Notes under the pieces: model-generated | What the model was told of the DNA's origin: nothing | Seen by the model: the letters and a program-made list of their open reading frames with translations, nothing else | Database searches by the model: none | Position numbers and translations under genes: made by a program | From: JBCCGI01 sp039029355 | Lineage (GTDB): Bacteria > Planctomycetota > UBA1135 > GCA-002686595 | NCBI GenBank assembly: GCA_039029355.1 | Contig: JBCCGI010000025.1 | Coordinates: 1 to 64,000 of the forward strand | Length of the DNA: 64,000 bases | Direction: 5' to 3' | Shown: piece by piece, positions 7,265-15,570 of the stretch | Position numbering within the stretch: position 1 is the first letter of the stretch | Layout: each line of letters starts with the position of its first letter

Positions 7265-8905
7265 ATGACCGATCGCCTAAAGGCCGACGCCGCGCAAGTT
7301 GCCACGTGGAGCGAGCTCCCGGACCGCGAGCCGCGCTACGCGCTGGTCGAGGATGTCGACCTGGTCGTGGTCCGGCGCGGGAGCGCGGTCTCGGTGCTCT
7401 ACGGCCGCTGCCTGCACCGCGGCGCGCTGATGGCGGACGGGCACGTCGAGGGAGACAACCTGATCTGCGGCGTGCACGGCTGGGACTACCGCGTCGACAC
7501 CGGGGTCAGCGAGTACAGCAACGCCGAGGCGCTGCACCGCTTCGATGCCTGGGTCGACGGAGATGGCGTCTTCGTCGACTGCGAGCAGGTCCGGGCGTTC
7601 GAGCGGGCCCACCCGCAGCCGTACCGCCGCGACGAGTACCTGGGGCTCTACGCCGACGCGCACGGGGTGCCCGAGGAGCCGTTCAACCGACGCATCCAGC
7701 TGCTGGCGGAGAAGGGGTACGCGGGTGTCGGACACCACGGGCCCGGATCCGCGATGGGCGTGCCGCTGACCGAGCTGCCGCGCTGGGACGACCTGCAGGT
7801 CCTCACGGCGCAGGTCGCCACCAAGCCGCTGCTCGACGACGACGCGGTCGGCACCGAGCTCGTCGTCGGCCCGCGCGCGGAGAAGCCGCTGCGCCTGGCG
7901 ATTCCGCTCTTCGTCAGCGACATGAGCTTCGGCGCGCTGTCGGAGGAGGCCAAGGTCGCGCTCGCCGCCGGGGCCGAGCTCGCGGGCACGGGCATCTGCT
8001 CGGGGGAGGGCGGCATGCTGCCCGAGGAGCAGGCGGCCAACTCGCGCTACTTCTACGAGCTCGCGTCCGCGAAGTTCGGCTGGAGCATCGAGAAGGTCGC
8101 GCGCTGCCAGGCGTTCCACTTCAAGGGCGGCCAGGGGGCGAAGACCGGCACCGGCGGTCACCTGCCGGGCGAGAAGGTGGCCGGCAAGATCGCCGAGGTG
8201 CGCGGCCTCGCGCCCGGTACTCCGGCGGTCAGCCCGCCGCGCTTCGCCGAGCTCGACACCCCGGCGGACTTCCGCCGGGTTGCGGACGAGGTGCGCGCGG
8301 CCACCGGCGGCATCCCGATCGGCTTCAAGCTCTCGGCGCAGCACATCGAGGCCGACATCGACTTCGCGCTCGAGGCCTCGTGCGACTACATCATCCTCGA
8401 CGGCCGCGGTGGCGGGACCGGCTCGGCGCCCGAGGTGTTCAAGGGCAACATCTCGATCCCGACCCTTCCGGCGCTGGCGCGCGCCCGGCGGCACCTCGAC
8501 CGGCGCGCGCCGGACGTGACGCTGATCGTCACCGGTGGGCTCCGGCACGAGGGCGACTTCGCCAAGGCGCTCGCGCTCGGCGCGGACGGGATCGCCGTTT
8601 CGAACGCCGCGCTCCAGGCGATCGGCTGCCTCGGCATGCGCGCCTGCCACACCAACAACTGCCCGGTGGGGATCGCGACGCAGAAGCCGAACCTCCGGGC
8701 GCGGCTCGAGGTGCAGCGCTCCGCGCGCCGGCTGGCGAACTTCTTCGAGGCGAGCGTCGGGCTGATGCAGGTCCTGGCCCGGGCCTGCGGGCACGACCAC
8801 CTCGGCGGGTTCGCGCTCCGCGACCTGACGACCTGGAAGCGCGAGCTGGCCGACCTCACCGGCGTCGCGTACGCGGGCGATACCCCCGAAGAGGCCCGGG
8901 CGTGA
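7265..8905 (+). CDS. Rieske [2Fe-2S] domain fused to FMN-binding glutamate-synthase-like domain
   Basis: 546 residues from the ATG at 7265, with AGGAA 6-7 nt upstream; the frame also opens earlier but without a Shine-Dalgarno. Residues about 10-110 are a Rieske domain: C49-x-H51 and C68-x2-H71 (RCLHRG and CGVHGW) bind a [2Fe-2S] cluster. The remainder is a glutamate-synthase central barrel: FVSDMSFGALSEEAK, GEGGMLPEE, KGGQGAKTGTGGHLPGEKV and DGRGGGTGSAPEVFK are the FMN-site motifs. The 3Fe-4S motif C-x5-C-x4-C is intact within CLGMRACHTNNCPVGIATQ. There is no glutaminase domain, so it is not a complete GltB; archaeal-type and FMN-binding glutamate synthase family proteins have this length. 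The Rieske domain could donate or accept electrons for the FMN/3Fe-4S centre. It is the first gene of a three-gene cluster. Confidence 0.88.
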   Translation: MTDRLKADAAQVATWSELPDREPRYALVEDVDLVVVRRGSAVSVLYGRCLHRGALMADGHVEGDNLICGVHGWDYRVDTGVSEYSNAEALHRFDAWVDGDGVFVDCEQVRAFERAHPQPYRRDEYLGLYADAHGVPEEPFNRRIQLLAEKGYAGVGHHGPGSAMGVPLTELPRWDDLQVLTAQVATKPLLDDDAVGTELVVGPRAEKPLRLAIPLFVSDMSFGALSEEAKVALAAGAELAGTGICSGEGGMLPEEQAANSRYFYELASAKFGWSIEKVARCQAFHFKGGQGAKTGTGGHLPGEKVAGKIAEVRGLAPGTPAVSPPRFAELDTPADFRRVADEVRAATGGIPIGFKLSAQHIEADIDFALEASCDYIILDGRGGGTGSAPEVFKGNISIPTLPALARARRHLDRRAPDVTLIVTGGLRHEGDFAKALALGADGIAVSNAALQAIGCLGMRACHTNNCPVGIATQKPNLRARLEVQRSARRLANFFEASVGLMQVLARACGHDHLGGFALRDLTTWKRELADLTGVAYAGDTPEEARA

Positions 8906-8943
8906 GCGCCCGGCGCCGGCCGAACGCGCACTAGGCGAGCCCG

Positions 8944-10245
8944 ATGGACCCGACGTCCCTCGTCGCCGTCGCGCTCTGCGTGTTCGCGTTCGGATTGCTC
9001 TCGCACCGCATCGAGAGCACTCCGCTCACCGCGCCGATGCTGTTCGTCGCGGCGGGGTTCGTCGCCGGGCCCGGCGGGCTGGACGTCCTCTCGCTGGAAG
9101 GAGGCGCCGCGGAGGTCGTGATCGAGCTCACGCTCGTGCTCGTCCTGTTCTCGGACGCGTCGCGCATCCGGGTGCGTGAGCTCCGTCGCGGCTACGCCCT
9201 GCCGGCGCGCCTGCTGCTCGTTGGCCTGCCGCTGACGATCGCGCTCGGCGCCGTGCTCGGGCGCGTGCTCTTCCCGGCGCTGTCGTGGCCCGAGCTCGCC
9301 CTGCTGGCCGCCGTGCTCGCGCCGACCGACGCCGCGCTCGGGCAGGTCGTCGTCAGCAGCCCGCGCGTCCCCGTGCGCATCCGGCAGGCGCTGAACGTCG
9401 AGAGCGGGCTCAACGACGGGATCGCGGTGCCGGTTGTGACGGTGTTCCTCGCGGCGGCGGCGGCAGGAGCGACCGGAGGAGTCCACGACGGCGGTGGAGG
9501 CCTGGGCTTCGCGGCCGCGCAGATCGGGCTGGGGCCGGTCGCGGGCCTGCTGGTCGCCGGACCGGCGGGCTGGCTCGTGCAGCGCGCGGCCGCGGCGCGG
9601 AGCATCAACCGTACCTTCGAGAACCTCGCCGGGCTCTCGATCGCGCTGGGCGCCTTCGGCACCGCCGAGCTGATCGGCGGCAACGGCTTCATCGCGGCCT
9701 TCACCGCCGGCCTGGTGATCGGCAACACGACGAGCTCGGTCTGCGCGAGGCTCCAGGAGTTCGCCGAGGACGAGGGGCAGCTGCTGGCGCTGATCGCCTT
9801 CCTGGCGTTCGGTGCGACGCTCCTTCCGCAGGCGCTCGAGGCGCTCGGGTGGCGGGCCGGGCTCTACATCGCGCTGAGCCTGACCGCGGCCCGCATGGTG
9901 CCGGTCGCGCTCGCGCTGGTCGGGAGCGGGCTGCGCGCGCCGAGCGTCGCTTTCCTCGGCTGGTTCGGGCCGCGCGGGCTGGCGACGATCCTGTTCGCAC
10001 TCCTGGTCGCGGAGGCCGAGGCCATTCCGAACCACGAGCTACTCGTGCAGCTCGTCACGCTCACGGTGGCGGTCAGCACACTGGCCCACGGCGTGACGGC
10101 GGCCCCGTTGGCGAGCGCGTACGGCCGGTGGGCGGAGCGCCTGCGGGCGCGCGCCCCCGAGCGGCCGGAGTGCGGCGAGGCGCCGGACCTCCCGGTCCGT
10201 GTCCGCCTGCGCGCGCAGCGGAGTGGGGGACGTCAGGTGGCGTGA
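8944..10245 (+). CDS. CPA1-type Na+(K+)/H+ antiporter
   Basis: 433 residues, almost entirely hydrophobic with about 11-12 predicted membrane helices. CPA1 motifs are present: FSDA (Asp71), LAPTDAALG (Asp129) and ESGLNDGIA with the Asn157-Asp158 pair of electroneutral CPA1 exchangers (NhaP-like). The C-terminus is short and cytosolic (about 395-433), with no RCK domain. It exchanges cytosolic protons or cations across the inner membrane. It begins 38 bp after the Rieske-GltS gene and is followed 48 bp later by the Rieske-TPP gene, so it is likely in the same transcript. Its link to the enzymes on either side is unclear; pH or sodium homeostasis during their activity is possible (inference). 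Confidence 0.9.
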   Translation: MDPTSLVAVALCVFAFGLLSHRIESTPLTAPMLFVAAGFVAGPGGLDVLSLEGGAAEVVIELTLVLVLFSDASRIRVRELRRGYALPARLLLVGLPLTIALGAVLGRVLFPALSWPELALLAAVLAPTDAALGQVVVSSPRVPVRIRQALNVESGLNDGIAVPVVTVFLAAAAAGATGGVHDGGGGLGFAAAQIGLGPVAGLLVAGPAGWLVQRAAAARSINRTFENLAGLSIALGAFGTAELIGGNGFIAAFTAGLVIGNTTSSVCARLQEFAEDEGQLLALIAFLAFGATLLPQALEALGWRAGLYIALSLTAARMVPVALALVGSGLRAPSVAFLGWFGPRGLATILFALLVAEAEAIPNHELLVQLVTLTVAVSTLAHGVTAAPLASAYGRWAERLRARAPERPECGEAPDLPVRVRLRAQRSGGRQVA

Positions 10246-10293
10246 CCGCGCGAAGCGGCGCGTCCGGTGAAACCGAAGACGAGGATGGAATCC

Positions 10294-12291
10294 ATGTCCG
10301 AGCAGAGCAACAAAGCCGTCTCCTGGCATCGCGTCGCCGATCTCGACGAGCTGGCCGAGGGGCGGGTGAAGACCGTGACCCTGGACGAGGGCACGCAGGA
10401 GAAGTCGATCTGCCTGACGCACCACGAGGGCCGGTACGCCGCGCTGGACAACCACTGTCCGCACCAGGGCGGACCGCTCGGCGAAGGGTCGATCGAGAAG
10501 GGCTGGCTGCGGTGCCCCTGGCACGGCTGGGAGTACTGCCCGCACACCGGCGATTCTCCTGGCGGCCACGACGACGGCGTCGAGACGTATCCGGTCGAGG
10601 TGCGCGAGGACGGCGTCTATGTCGGCCTCGCGCCCGAGGCTCCCCACGCCCGGACCGTCACCGACGTGATGGCGGAGACGCTCACCGCGTGGGGCGTGAC
10701 GCACGTGTTCGGAATGGTCGGCCACTCCAACCTCGGCCTGGCCGACGCGCTCAAGCGCGAGTGCGACCGCGACCGCTTGACCTTCATCGGGATCCGGCAC
10801 GAGGGCGCGGCCGCGTTTGCGGCGTCGGCGTTCGGGAAGCTGACCGGCGAGCCGGCGGCGTGCCTGACGATCGCCGGCCCCGGGGCCACGAACCTCCTGA
10901 CCGGGCTGTGGGACGCCAAGGTGGACCGCTCCCCCGTGCTGGCGCTGACCGGCCAGGTGCAGCAGCAGGTCTTCGGTCCGGGCGCGTTCCAGGAGCTGCC
11001 GCTGCAGGAGGCCTTCGGCGCGGTCGCGTCCTTCAGCCACGTGGTGCTGCCGGCTTCCAACCATGCCGAGCTGATGAGCCTGGCGCTGAAGTCCGCGCAC
11101 CTGAATCAGGACGTGGCGCACCTGATCTTCCCCGATGACGTGCAGACGCAGCCCGCCGCGGAGGGGGCCGCCGCCGGCTCTCCCAAGGGGCGCCTGGCCC
11201 CGGCGCGGATCGCGCCCGCGCCGGACGCGCTGGACGCGGCGGCCGAGCTCCTGCGCTCGTCCCAGCGGCCGGTGATCGTCGTGGGGCACGGCGCGCGCTT
11301 CGACATGGACGCCGTCGTCCGGCTCGCGGAGCAGCTCCACGCCCCGGTCCTGACGACCTTCAAGGGCAAGGGCATCCTCGGCGACGGGCACCCGCTGGCC
11401 GGCGGCGTGCTCGGACGCAGCGGCACGCCGGTCGCGTCGTGGCTGATGAACGAGGCCGACGTGCTGCTCGTGCTCGGCGCGTCGTTCAGCAACCACACCG
11501 GCATCACGCCCAAGAAGCCGCTGATCCAGGTCGATCGCGAGCGCACGCAGATCGCGAAGTTCCACGCCGTCGACGCGCCGGTGTGGGGCGATCTGGGAGT
11601 GACCTGCGGCTTGCTAGGCGAGGGACTGGCCGACCACCGCACCGTCGACCAGCGCCCCGACGTCGCCGAGCGCTGGGCGATCTGGCGCGAGGAGAAGCGC
11701 CGCCGCCTGGCCGACGACCGCGGCAGGGGAGTGAGCTCGATCGCGGTGTTCGAGGCCATGAACCGCCACGTGCCCGAGAACGCGATCCTCGCGGTCGACG
11801 TGGGCAACAACACGTACAGCTTCGGGCGCTACTTCGAGTCGTCGGGGAAGCAGGCGATCCTGATGTCGGGCTACCTGGGGTCGATCGGCTTCGGCTATCC
11901 CGCCGCGATGGGCGCCTGGGCGGCCACGCAGGTGCCGGACCGTTGGGAGGGGCGCTTCCACCGCCGCCCGGTCTTCGCCGTAACCGGAGACGGAGGGTTC
12001 GGCCAATACCCCTGGGAGGTCAACACCGCCGTCAAGTACGGCATGAACCTCACGCACGTGCTGCTGCACAACGACGAGCTGGGCAAGATCTCAAAGGAGC
12101 AGCGCGCGGGCGGCTGGGACGTGTGGCAGACCTCCCTGACGAACCCCAACATCGCGGAGTACGTCGCCAGCTGCGGGGGACTGGGGATCCGCGTCTCCGA
12201 GGCGGGAGAGCTCGACGAGGCGCTGGCACGCGCGCAGGCCTTTGAGGGGCCGGCGACGGTCGAGGTGATGACGGACGGTGAGCTGATCTGA
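10294..12291 (+). CDS. Rieske [2Fe-2S] domain fused to thiamine-diphosphate-dependent enzyme (pyruvate oxidase/acetolactate synthase-like)
   Basis: 665 residues from ATG 10294; ATG 10285 and GTG 10267 are in frame, but AGGATGGA fits 10294 best. The Rieske ligands are C55-x-H57 (CPHQG) and C74-x2-H77 (CPWHGW) in residues about 10-115. From about 120 the sequence is a ThDP enzyme of the PoxB/acetolactate-synthase type. Catalytic Glu170 lies in RHEGAAAFAASAFGKLTG. A central domain has the short FKGKG and GASFSN stretches. The C-terminal ThDP-Mg motif is GDGGFGQ followed by LLHND (about residues 565-600). Pyruvate-oxidase-type enzymes carry FAD in the middle domain; whether this one does is not clear from sequence. 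The Rieske domain could take electrons from the ThDP intermediate instead of flavin/O2. Two Rieske-fused enzymes in one cluster is unusual. Confidence 0.88.
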   Translation: MSEQSNKAVSWHRVADLDELAEGRVKTVTLDEGTQEKSICLTHHEGRYAALDNHCPHQGGPLGEGSIEKGWLRCPWHGWEYCPHTGDSPGGHDDGVETYPVEVREDGVYVGLAPEAPHARTVTDVMAETLTAWGVTHVFGMVGHSNLGLADALKRECDRDRLTFIGIRHEGAAAFAASAFGKLTGEPAACLTIAGPGATNLLTGLWDAKVDRSPVLALTGQVQQQVFGPGAFQELPLQEAFGAVASFSHVVLPASNHAELMSLALKSAHLNQDVAHLIFPDDVQTQPAAEGAAAGSPKGRLAPARIAPAPDALDAAAELLRSSQRPVIVVGHGARFDMDAVVRLAEQLHAPVLTTFKGKGILGDGHPLAGGVLGRSGTPVASWLMNEADVLLVLGASFSNHTGITPKKPLIQVDRERTQIAKFHAVDAPVWGDLGVTCGLLGEGLADHRTVDQRPDVAERWAIWREEKRRRLADDRGRGVSSIAVFEAMNRHVPENAILAVDVGNNTYSFGRYFESSGKQAILMSGYLGSIGFGYPAAMGAWAATQVPDRWEGRFHRRPVFAVTGDGGFGQYPWEVNTAVKYGMNLTHVLLHNDELGKISKEQRAGGWDVWQTSLTNPNIAEYVASCGGLGIRVSEAGELDEALARAQAFEGPATVEVMTDGELI

Positions 12292-12606
12292 CGTGCCGAA
12301 CGCCTTGGCGGCGGGGTAGCCCAGAGCGCGCTGCTCGACCCGCTCGCGCTCGGCGGCGTCGCGTTCACCGCGGCGCTGCGCGTCCGCTTCGGCCTGCCGG
12401 CGGAGGCGCCGCTCTACCCCGGCGCCCTGTACGCCGAGGATCTGGGGCACCGCGACCTGGCTGTGGCGGACTTCGATGGGAAGGGCATCGCGACGTCTTG
12501 CGGTCCGCTCGACGTCGCCGCCGCCGACCTCGACGGCGACTTCCTGCCCGAGCTGACCGTGCCGTAGACCCACGGGCTCGCGATCCTCGACAACGGGCTG
12601 TTCTGA
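12292..12606 (+). pseudogene. FG-GAP/VCBS repeat fragment with in-frame stop
   Basis: Directly after the ThDP gene's stop, in the same frame, an open stretch encodes RDLAVADFDGKGIA and DVAAADLDGDFLPELTVP. These are two FG-GAP/VCBS-type repeats. It then meets a TAG at 12565-12567 and continues with THGLAILDNGLF before a TGA at 12604-12606. There is no start codon, signal peptide or full domain set. It is therefore the eroded end of a larger secreted protein, left by deletion or recombination. Its last bases abut the stop of the convergent sulfatase gene. Confidence 0.7.
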
Positions 12607-12612
12607 GCGCGC

Positions 12613-14208
12613 CTACCGGCGATCGATCCAGCCCAACGGCGGCCCCGGCGGCGCCGCTGCGCGATAGGACGCGGCAAGGGCCGCGAGCTCGGCGACGACG
12701 TCCGGGTGCTGCGTGTAGACGTTGGTCGTCTGCCGCGGGTCCGCCGCGAGGTCGTACAGCTGTGCCGGCGGTGCGCCGTCCGCGAGCTGCCCGTCGACGA
12801 AGTCGCCGTTGCGCTGGCCGGTGAACGGGAGCGCCGCTCCGCCGCCGAAGCAGTGGTCGCCGACGCGCTTCTGCCCGAAGCCGCCTTCGTCCTGGGCGGG
12901 GATGTAGACCCACTTGCCACGACGCACGGTCAGGTGCGACGGGCGGTTGGGCGACACCACCAGCTCGGTGCGCAGCGGCCGCGCGGGCGCGCCGGTCAGC
13001 GCGTCAAGCTGGTCGATGCTGTCCTCGGCCTGCCCGGCGGGGACCGAGCCGCCGGCCGCCGCGGCGAAGGTGGCGAGCAGGTCGACCTGGCTGACGAGCG
13101 CGTCGCTCGTCGTGCCCGCCGGGATCACGCCCGGCCAGCGCGCGATCAGCGGCACGCGGTGCCCGCCCTCCCAGGCGCCGAACTTGAAGCCCAACAGCTC
13201 GCCGTTCAGCCGGTGCCCCGCGCGCCAGGCCTCCTGGCCGCCGAGGTTGAGCATCCCGCCGTTGTCGCTCGTGACGACCACCAGCGTCTCGTCGGCGACG
13301 CCGAGCGCTTCGAGCGACGCCAGCAGCTCGCCCACCAACCAGTCGAGCTCGTGGATGAAGTCGCCGTAGCGTCCGCAGTCGCTGGTGCCCTGAAAGCGCG
13401 GCGCGGGCGTGAAGGGATGGTGGATGTTCGTGGTGGCGAGGTAGAGGAAGAACGGGCGCGCGTCGCCGTCCTCGGAGGTCCGCTCGAGCCAACCCACCGC
13501 GCGCTCGAGGAACGTCGCCGCCACCTCCTCATCGCGGTACAGCTCGTGCGCGCGCCGTGCGCCCCCGAGCGCCTTGTACCCGCCCTTCTCCGGCCATTCC
13601 TGAGTCGCGCTGCGCACGCCCTGGACCAGCGGGTCGGCGAGGTCGAGTCCGACGACGCCGTGGTCCTCGACGTAGACGTAGGGCGGCGAGCTGTTGACCA
13701 CCGGCAGGCCGAAGTAGTGGTCGAAGCCGAGCTCCAGCGGCCCCGGCGCCAGGACGCCGTTCCAGTCGGGTGCGTCGACGCCGAAGCCCAGGTGCCACTT
13801 GCCTATGCAGGCCGTGTCGTAGCCCGCGCCGCGGAGCACGCTGGCGAGCGTGGCCCGCCGCGGATCGACGCAGAGCGGCAGGTGCGTGCCGATGGGGCCC
13901 CACAGGTTGCGGCGGACGGGGTAGCGGCCGGTCATCAGTCCGTAGCGCGACGGCGAGCACACGGCCGAGGCCGAGTGGACGTCGGTGAACCGGCGGCCCT
14001 CCCGCGCCAGCGCGTCGAGGTTCGGCGTGCGGACGTGGGTCGCGCCATAGCATCCGAGGTCGCCGTAGCCGAGGTCGTCGGCGTAGACGAGGACGATGTT
14101 CGGTCGCGCCCGTTGCGAGCCCGCGTCGGGCGCAGACGAGCGGCATGCCGTGAACCCGAGGAGCAGCATCGCCGCTCCGCAGACGAACCGTGAGCTCCCT
14201 AGCGCCAT
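12613..14208 (-). CDS. Secreted sulfatase (arylsulfatase A family), lipoprotein
   Basis: 531 residues. It hydrolyses sulfate esters, probably on a polysaccharide. The N-terminus has a lipobox-like LLLGFTAC, so the protein is likely a lipoprotein. The sulfatase domain starts at RPNIVLVYADDLGYGD (metal-binding Asp pair). It contains the sulfatase signature C84-S-P-S-R, whose Cys is converted to formylglycine by an anaerobic- or FGE-type maturase, then GRYP, IGKWHLG and TSDNGG. The family length is about 450-550, so it is complete. TACCCT ends exactly 6 nt before the ATG, which suggests a leaderless transcript. It is convergent with the FG-GAP remnant. A planctomycete genome normally encodes many such sulfatases. 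Confidence 0.92.
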   Translation of the reverse strand: MALGSSRFVCGAAMLLLGFTACRSSAPDAGSQRARPNIVLVYADDLGYGDLGCYGATHVRTPNLDALAREGRRFTDVHSASAVCSPSRYGLMTGRYPVRRNLWGPIGTHLPLCVDPRRATLASVLRGAGYDTACIGKWHLGFGVDAPDWNGVLAPGPLELGFDHYFGLPVVNSSPPYVYVEDHGVVGLDLADPLVQGVRSATQEWPEKGGYKALGGARRAHELYRDEEVAATFLERAVGWLERTSEDGDARPFFLYLATTNIHHPFTPAPRFQGTSDCGRYGDFIHELDWLVGELLASLEALGVADETLVVVTSDNGGMLNLGGQEAWRAGHRLNGELLGFKFGAWEGGHRVPLIARWPGVIPAGTTSDALVSQVDLLATFAAAAGGSVPAGQAEDSIDQLDALTGAPARPLRTELVVSPNRPSHLTVRRGKWVYIPAQDEGGFGQKRVGDHCFGGGAALPFTGQRNGDFVDGQLADGAPPAQLYDLAADPRQTTNVYTQHPDVVAELAALAASYRAAAPPGPPLGWIDRR

Positions 14209-14280
14209 CCCCCGAGGGTACCGGCGGCGGACGTCGGGAACGAGCCGTGGAGTCGCGAACCGCGTCGCTCTGCGGGTGCT

Positions 14281-15312
14281 CTACGCGACCTGCGCCAGCA
14301 CCGCCCGGTTCATCACCATGCGCCGCGCCGGTCGATCCGCGGACGCGACCCGCGGCGCCTCGGCGCCGTGCAGCAGCGCCGAGAGGCGGCCGGTCACCCG
14401 GTCGAACACGTCGTTCAGGAAGAACGTCGTCGCCCGCGCGGGGTCGGGAATCGTCAGCGTGAACGGCCGCGCCAGCTCGCGGTACTCCGGCCGCAGCCCG
14501 AGCACCACGTCGGTGCGGTAGCGGTGCCCGTTCATCACGCCCTGCTTGCGCACCGGCGCGAGCAGATCGAGGACGGTCCGCGGCAGGCCGGGCGAGCGAC
14601 GCTGCAGGTGCGCCAGGAGGGCGCGCACGTCGGTCAGCTGCGAGCGCCCGCCGCGCACGTTGTCCTGGTCGATGTGCAGGATGCTCACCGTCGTCCCCGC
14701 GTCGGAGTGGGGGACCTTGATCGAGTCCTGTGTCTCGTCGACGATCGGCGCCACGCCGGCGAGATAGGCGGCCTTGTCGACGCCCGCCGCGTCGCAGGCG
14801 GCGGACAGGTCGCGCTGGAACAGCTGCCCCTGGTAGCGCAGCCCGCGGCGCAGGTCGCGGAGCTCGTCCACGCGCCGTCCGCGCGGGATGAACGAGCGGA
14901 TGTAGTCGAGCGACCCGGCCAGCCCGCCGAGCGGCCGGTCGGCGGTCGACAGCCGCGGTCGGGCGCCGTGCTCGGCCGCGTGCAGCTCCACGGCGGCCAC
15001 GGCCCAGCGGTCGAGGAACGCGCCGAGGTCCGCCTTGCTGAGCCCGGCGGCGCGGAAGCGCTGCGCGAGGCCGTAGACCACCAGGTGCCGGCCCGTGGCG
15101 CCGCGGCGCTCCCAGAGCTGGTCGGCGAGGAGCTCGACCGCGTGGTCCGACGGTGTCCCGGGCTCCGGACCGAACAGGCGCTCGTCGGCCTCGATGGCGA
15201 AGAGGCGCGGCCGTCCCAGCGCCAGGGCGCGGCGCAGCGGCGCTTCGGGGTTGCCGGCTGCGTGGGGCTCGGCACCGTGCTGCGCCAGCCTGCCGTCGAT
15301 CGTGATGTTCAT
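14281..15312 (-). CDS. Putative 2OG-Fe(II) dioxygenase-like protein
   Basis: 343 residues; ATG at 15312 with GAGGGAAGAG upstream. I do not recognise a full-length family. A central block, from PHSDAGTTVSILHIDQDNV to GGRSQLTD (residues 201-228), matches the pattern H-x-D, x5, V-x-I, and NV/I-x-GG-x-S-x3-D of the 2OG-Fe dioxygenase family PF10014 (BsmA/isoleucine-hydroxylase type). There H202 and D204 would be iron ligands; H263 is a candidate distal ligand. The N-terminal half (about 1-190) is helical and unassigned. No signal peptide, so cytosolic. It is followed by the sulfatase gene on the same strand and is divergent from the metalloprotease-like gene. Substrate unknown; amino-acid hydroxylation is a possibility only. 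Confidence 0.65.
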   Translation of the reverse strand: MNITIDGRLAQHGAEPHAAGNPEAPLRRALALGRPRLFAIEADERLFGPEPGTPSDHAVELLADQLWERRGATGRHLVVYGLAQRFRAAGLSKADLGAFLDRWAVAAVELHAAEHGARPRLSTADRPLGGLAGSLDYIRSFIPRGRRVDELRDLRRGLRYQGQLFQRDLSAACDAAGVDKAAYLAGVAPIVDETQDSIKVPHSDAGTTVSILHIDQDNVRGGRSQLTDVRALLAHLQRRSPGLPRTVLDLLAPVRKQGVMNGHRYRTDVVLGLRPEYRELARPFTLTIPDPARATTFFLNDVFDRVTGRLSALLHGAEAPRVASADRPARRMVMNRAVLAQVA

Positions 15313-15570
15313 CGGTCTCTTCCCTCGGTCGTGGCGCGTTGCTGCGCGGTGGCTCGGTCTCGGGACTCAGGCGAAGGGCACGGAGGAGGGAGAGCCGGTT
15401 GCCGGGGAAAAGCGGGCTCAAGCGCTGCGCCGCGGCCAGTAGGAGCCCGCTCCCGGGGCCCCCTCCGGGGCGACCAGCCCGTCGGTGAGCCTCTAGTTCG
15501 GACTTTTTGGGATCCGTGGGGGGGCGGCGGACACCTACGGGCGCCGGCCCAGGATCCACCCAGGAGAAAC
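15313..15570. promoter_or_regulatory. Divergent intergenic region (no gene seen)
   Basis: 258 bp between the divergent dioxygenase-like gene and the metalloprotease-like gene. It must hold both promoters. A run of five T at 15503-15507 sits in otherwise GC-rich sequence. No convincing -35/-10 pair, riboswitch or small ORF was seen. Confidence 0.4.

Noticed and set aside
14368..15570. Plus-strand N-terminal extension of the metalloprotease-like gene
   Set aside because: The frame is open but antisense to the dioxygenase-like gene. GTG 15571 with AGGAG and a signal peptide is clearly the start.
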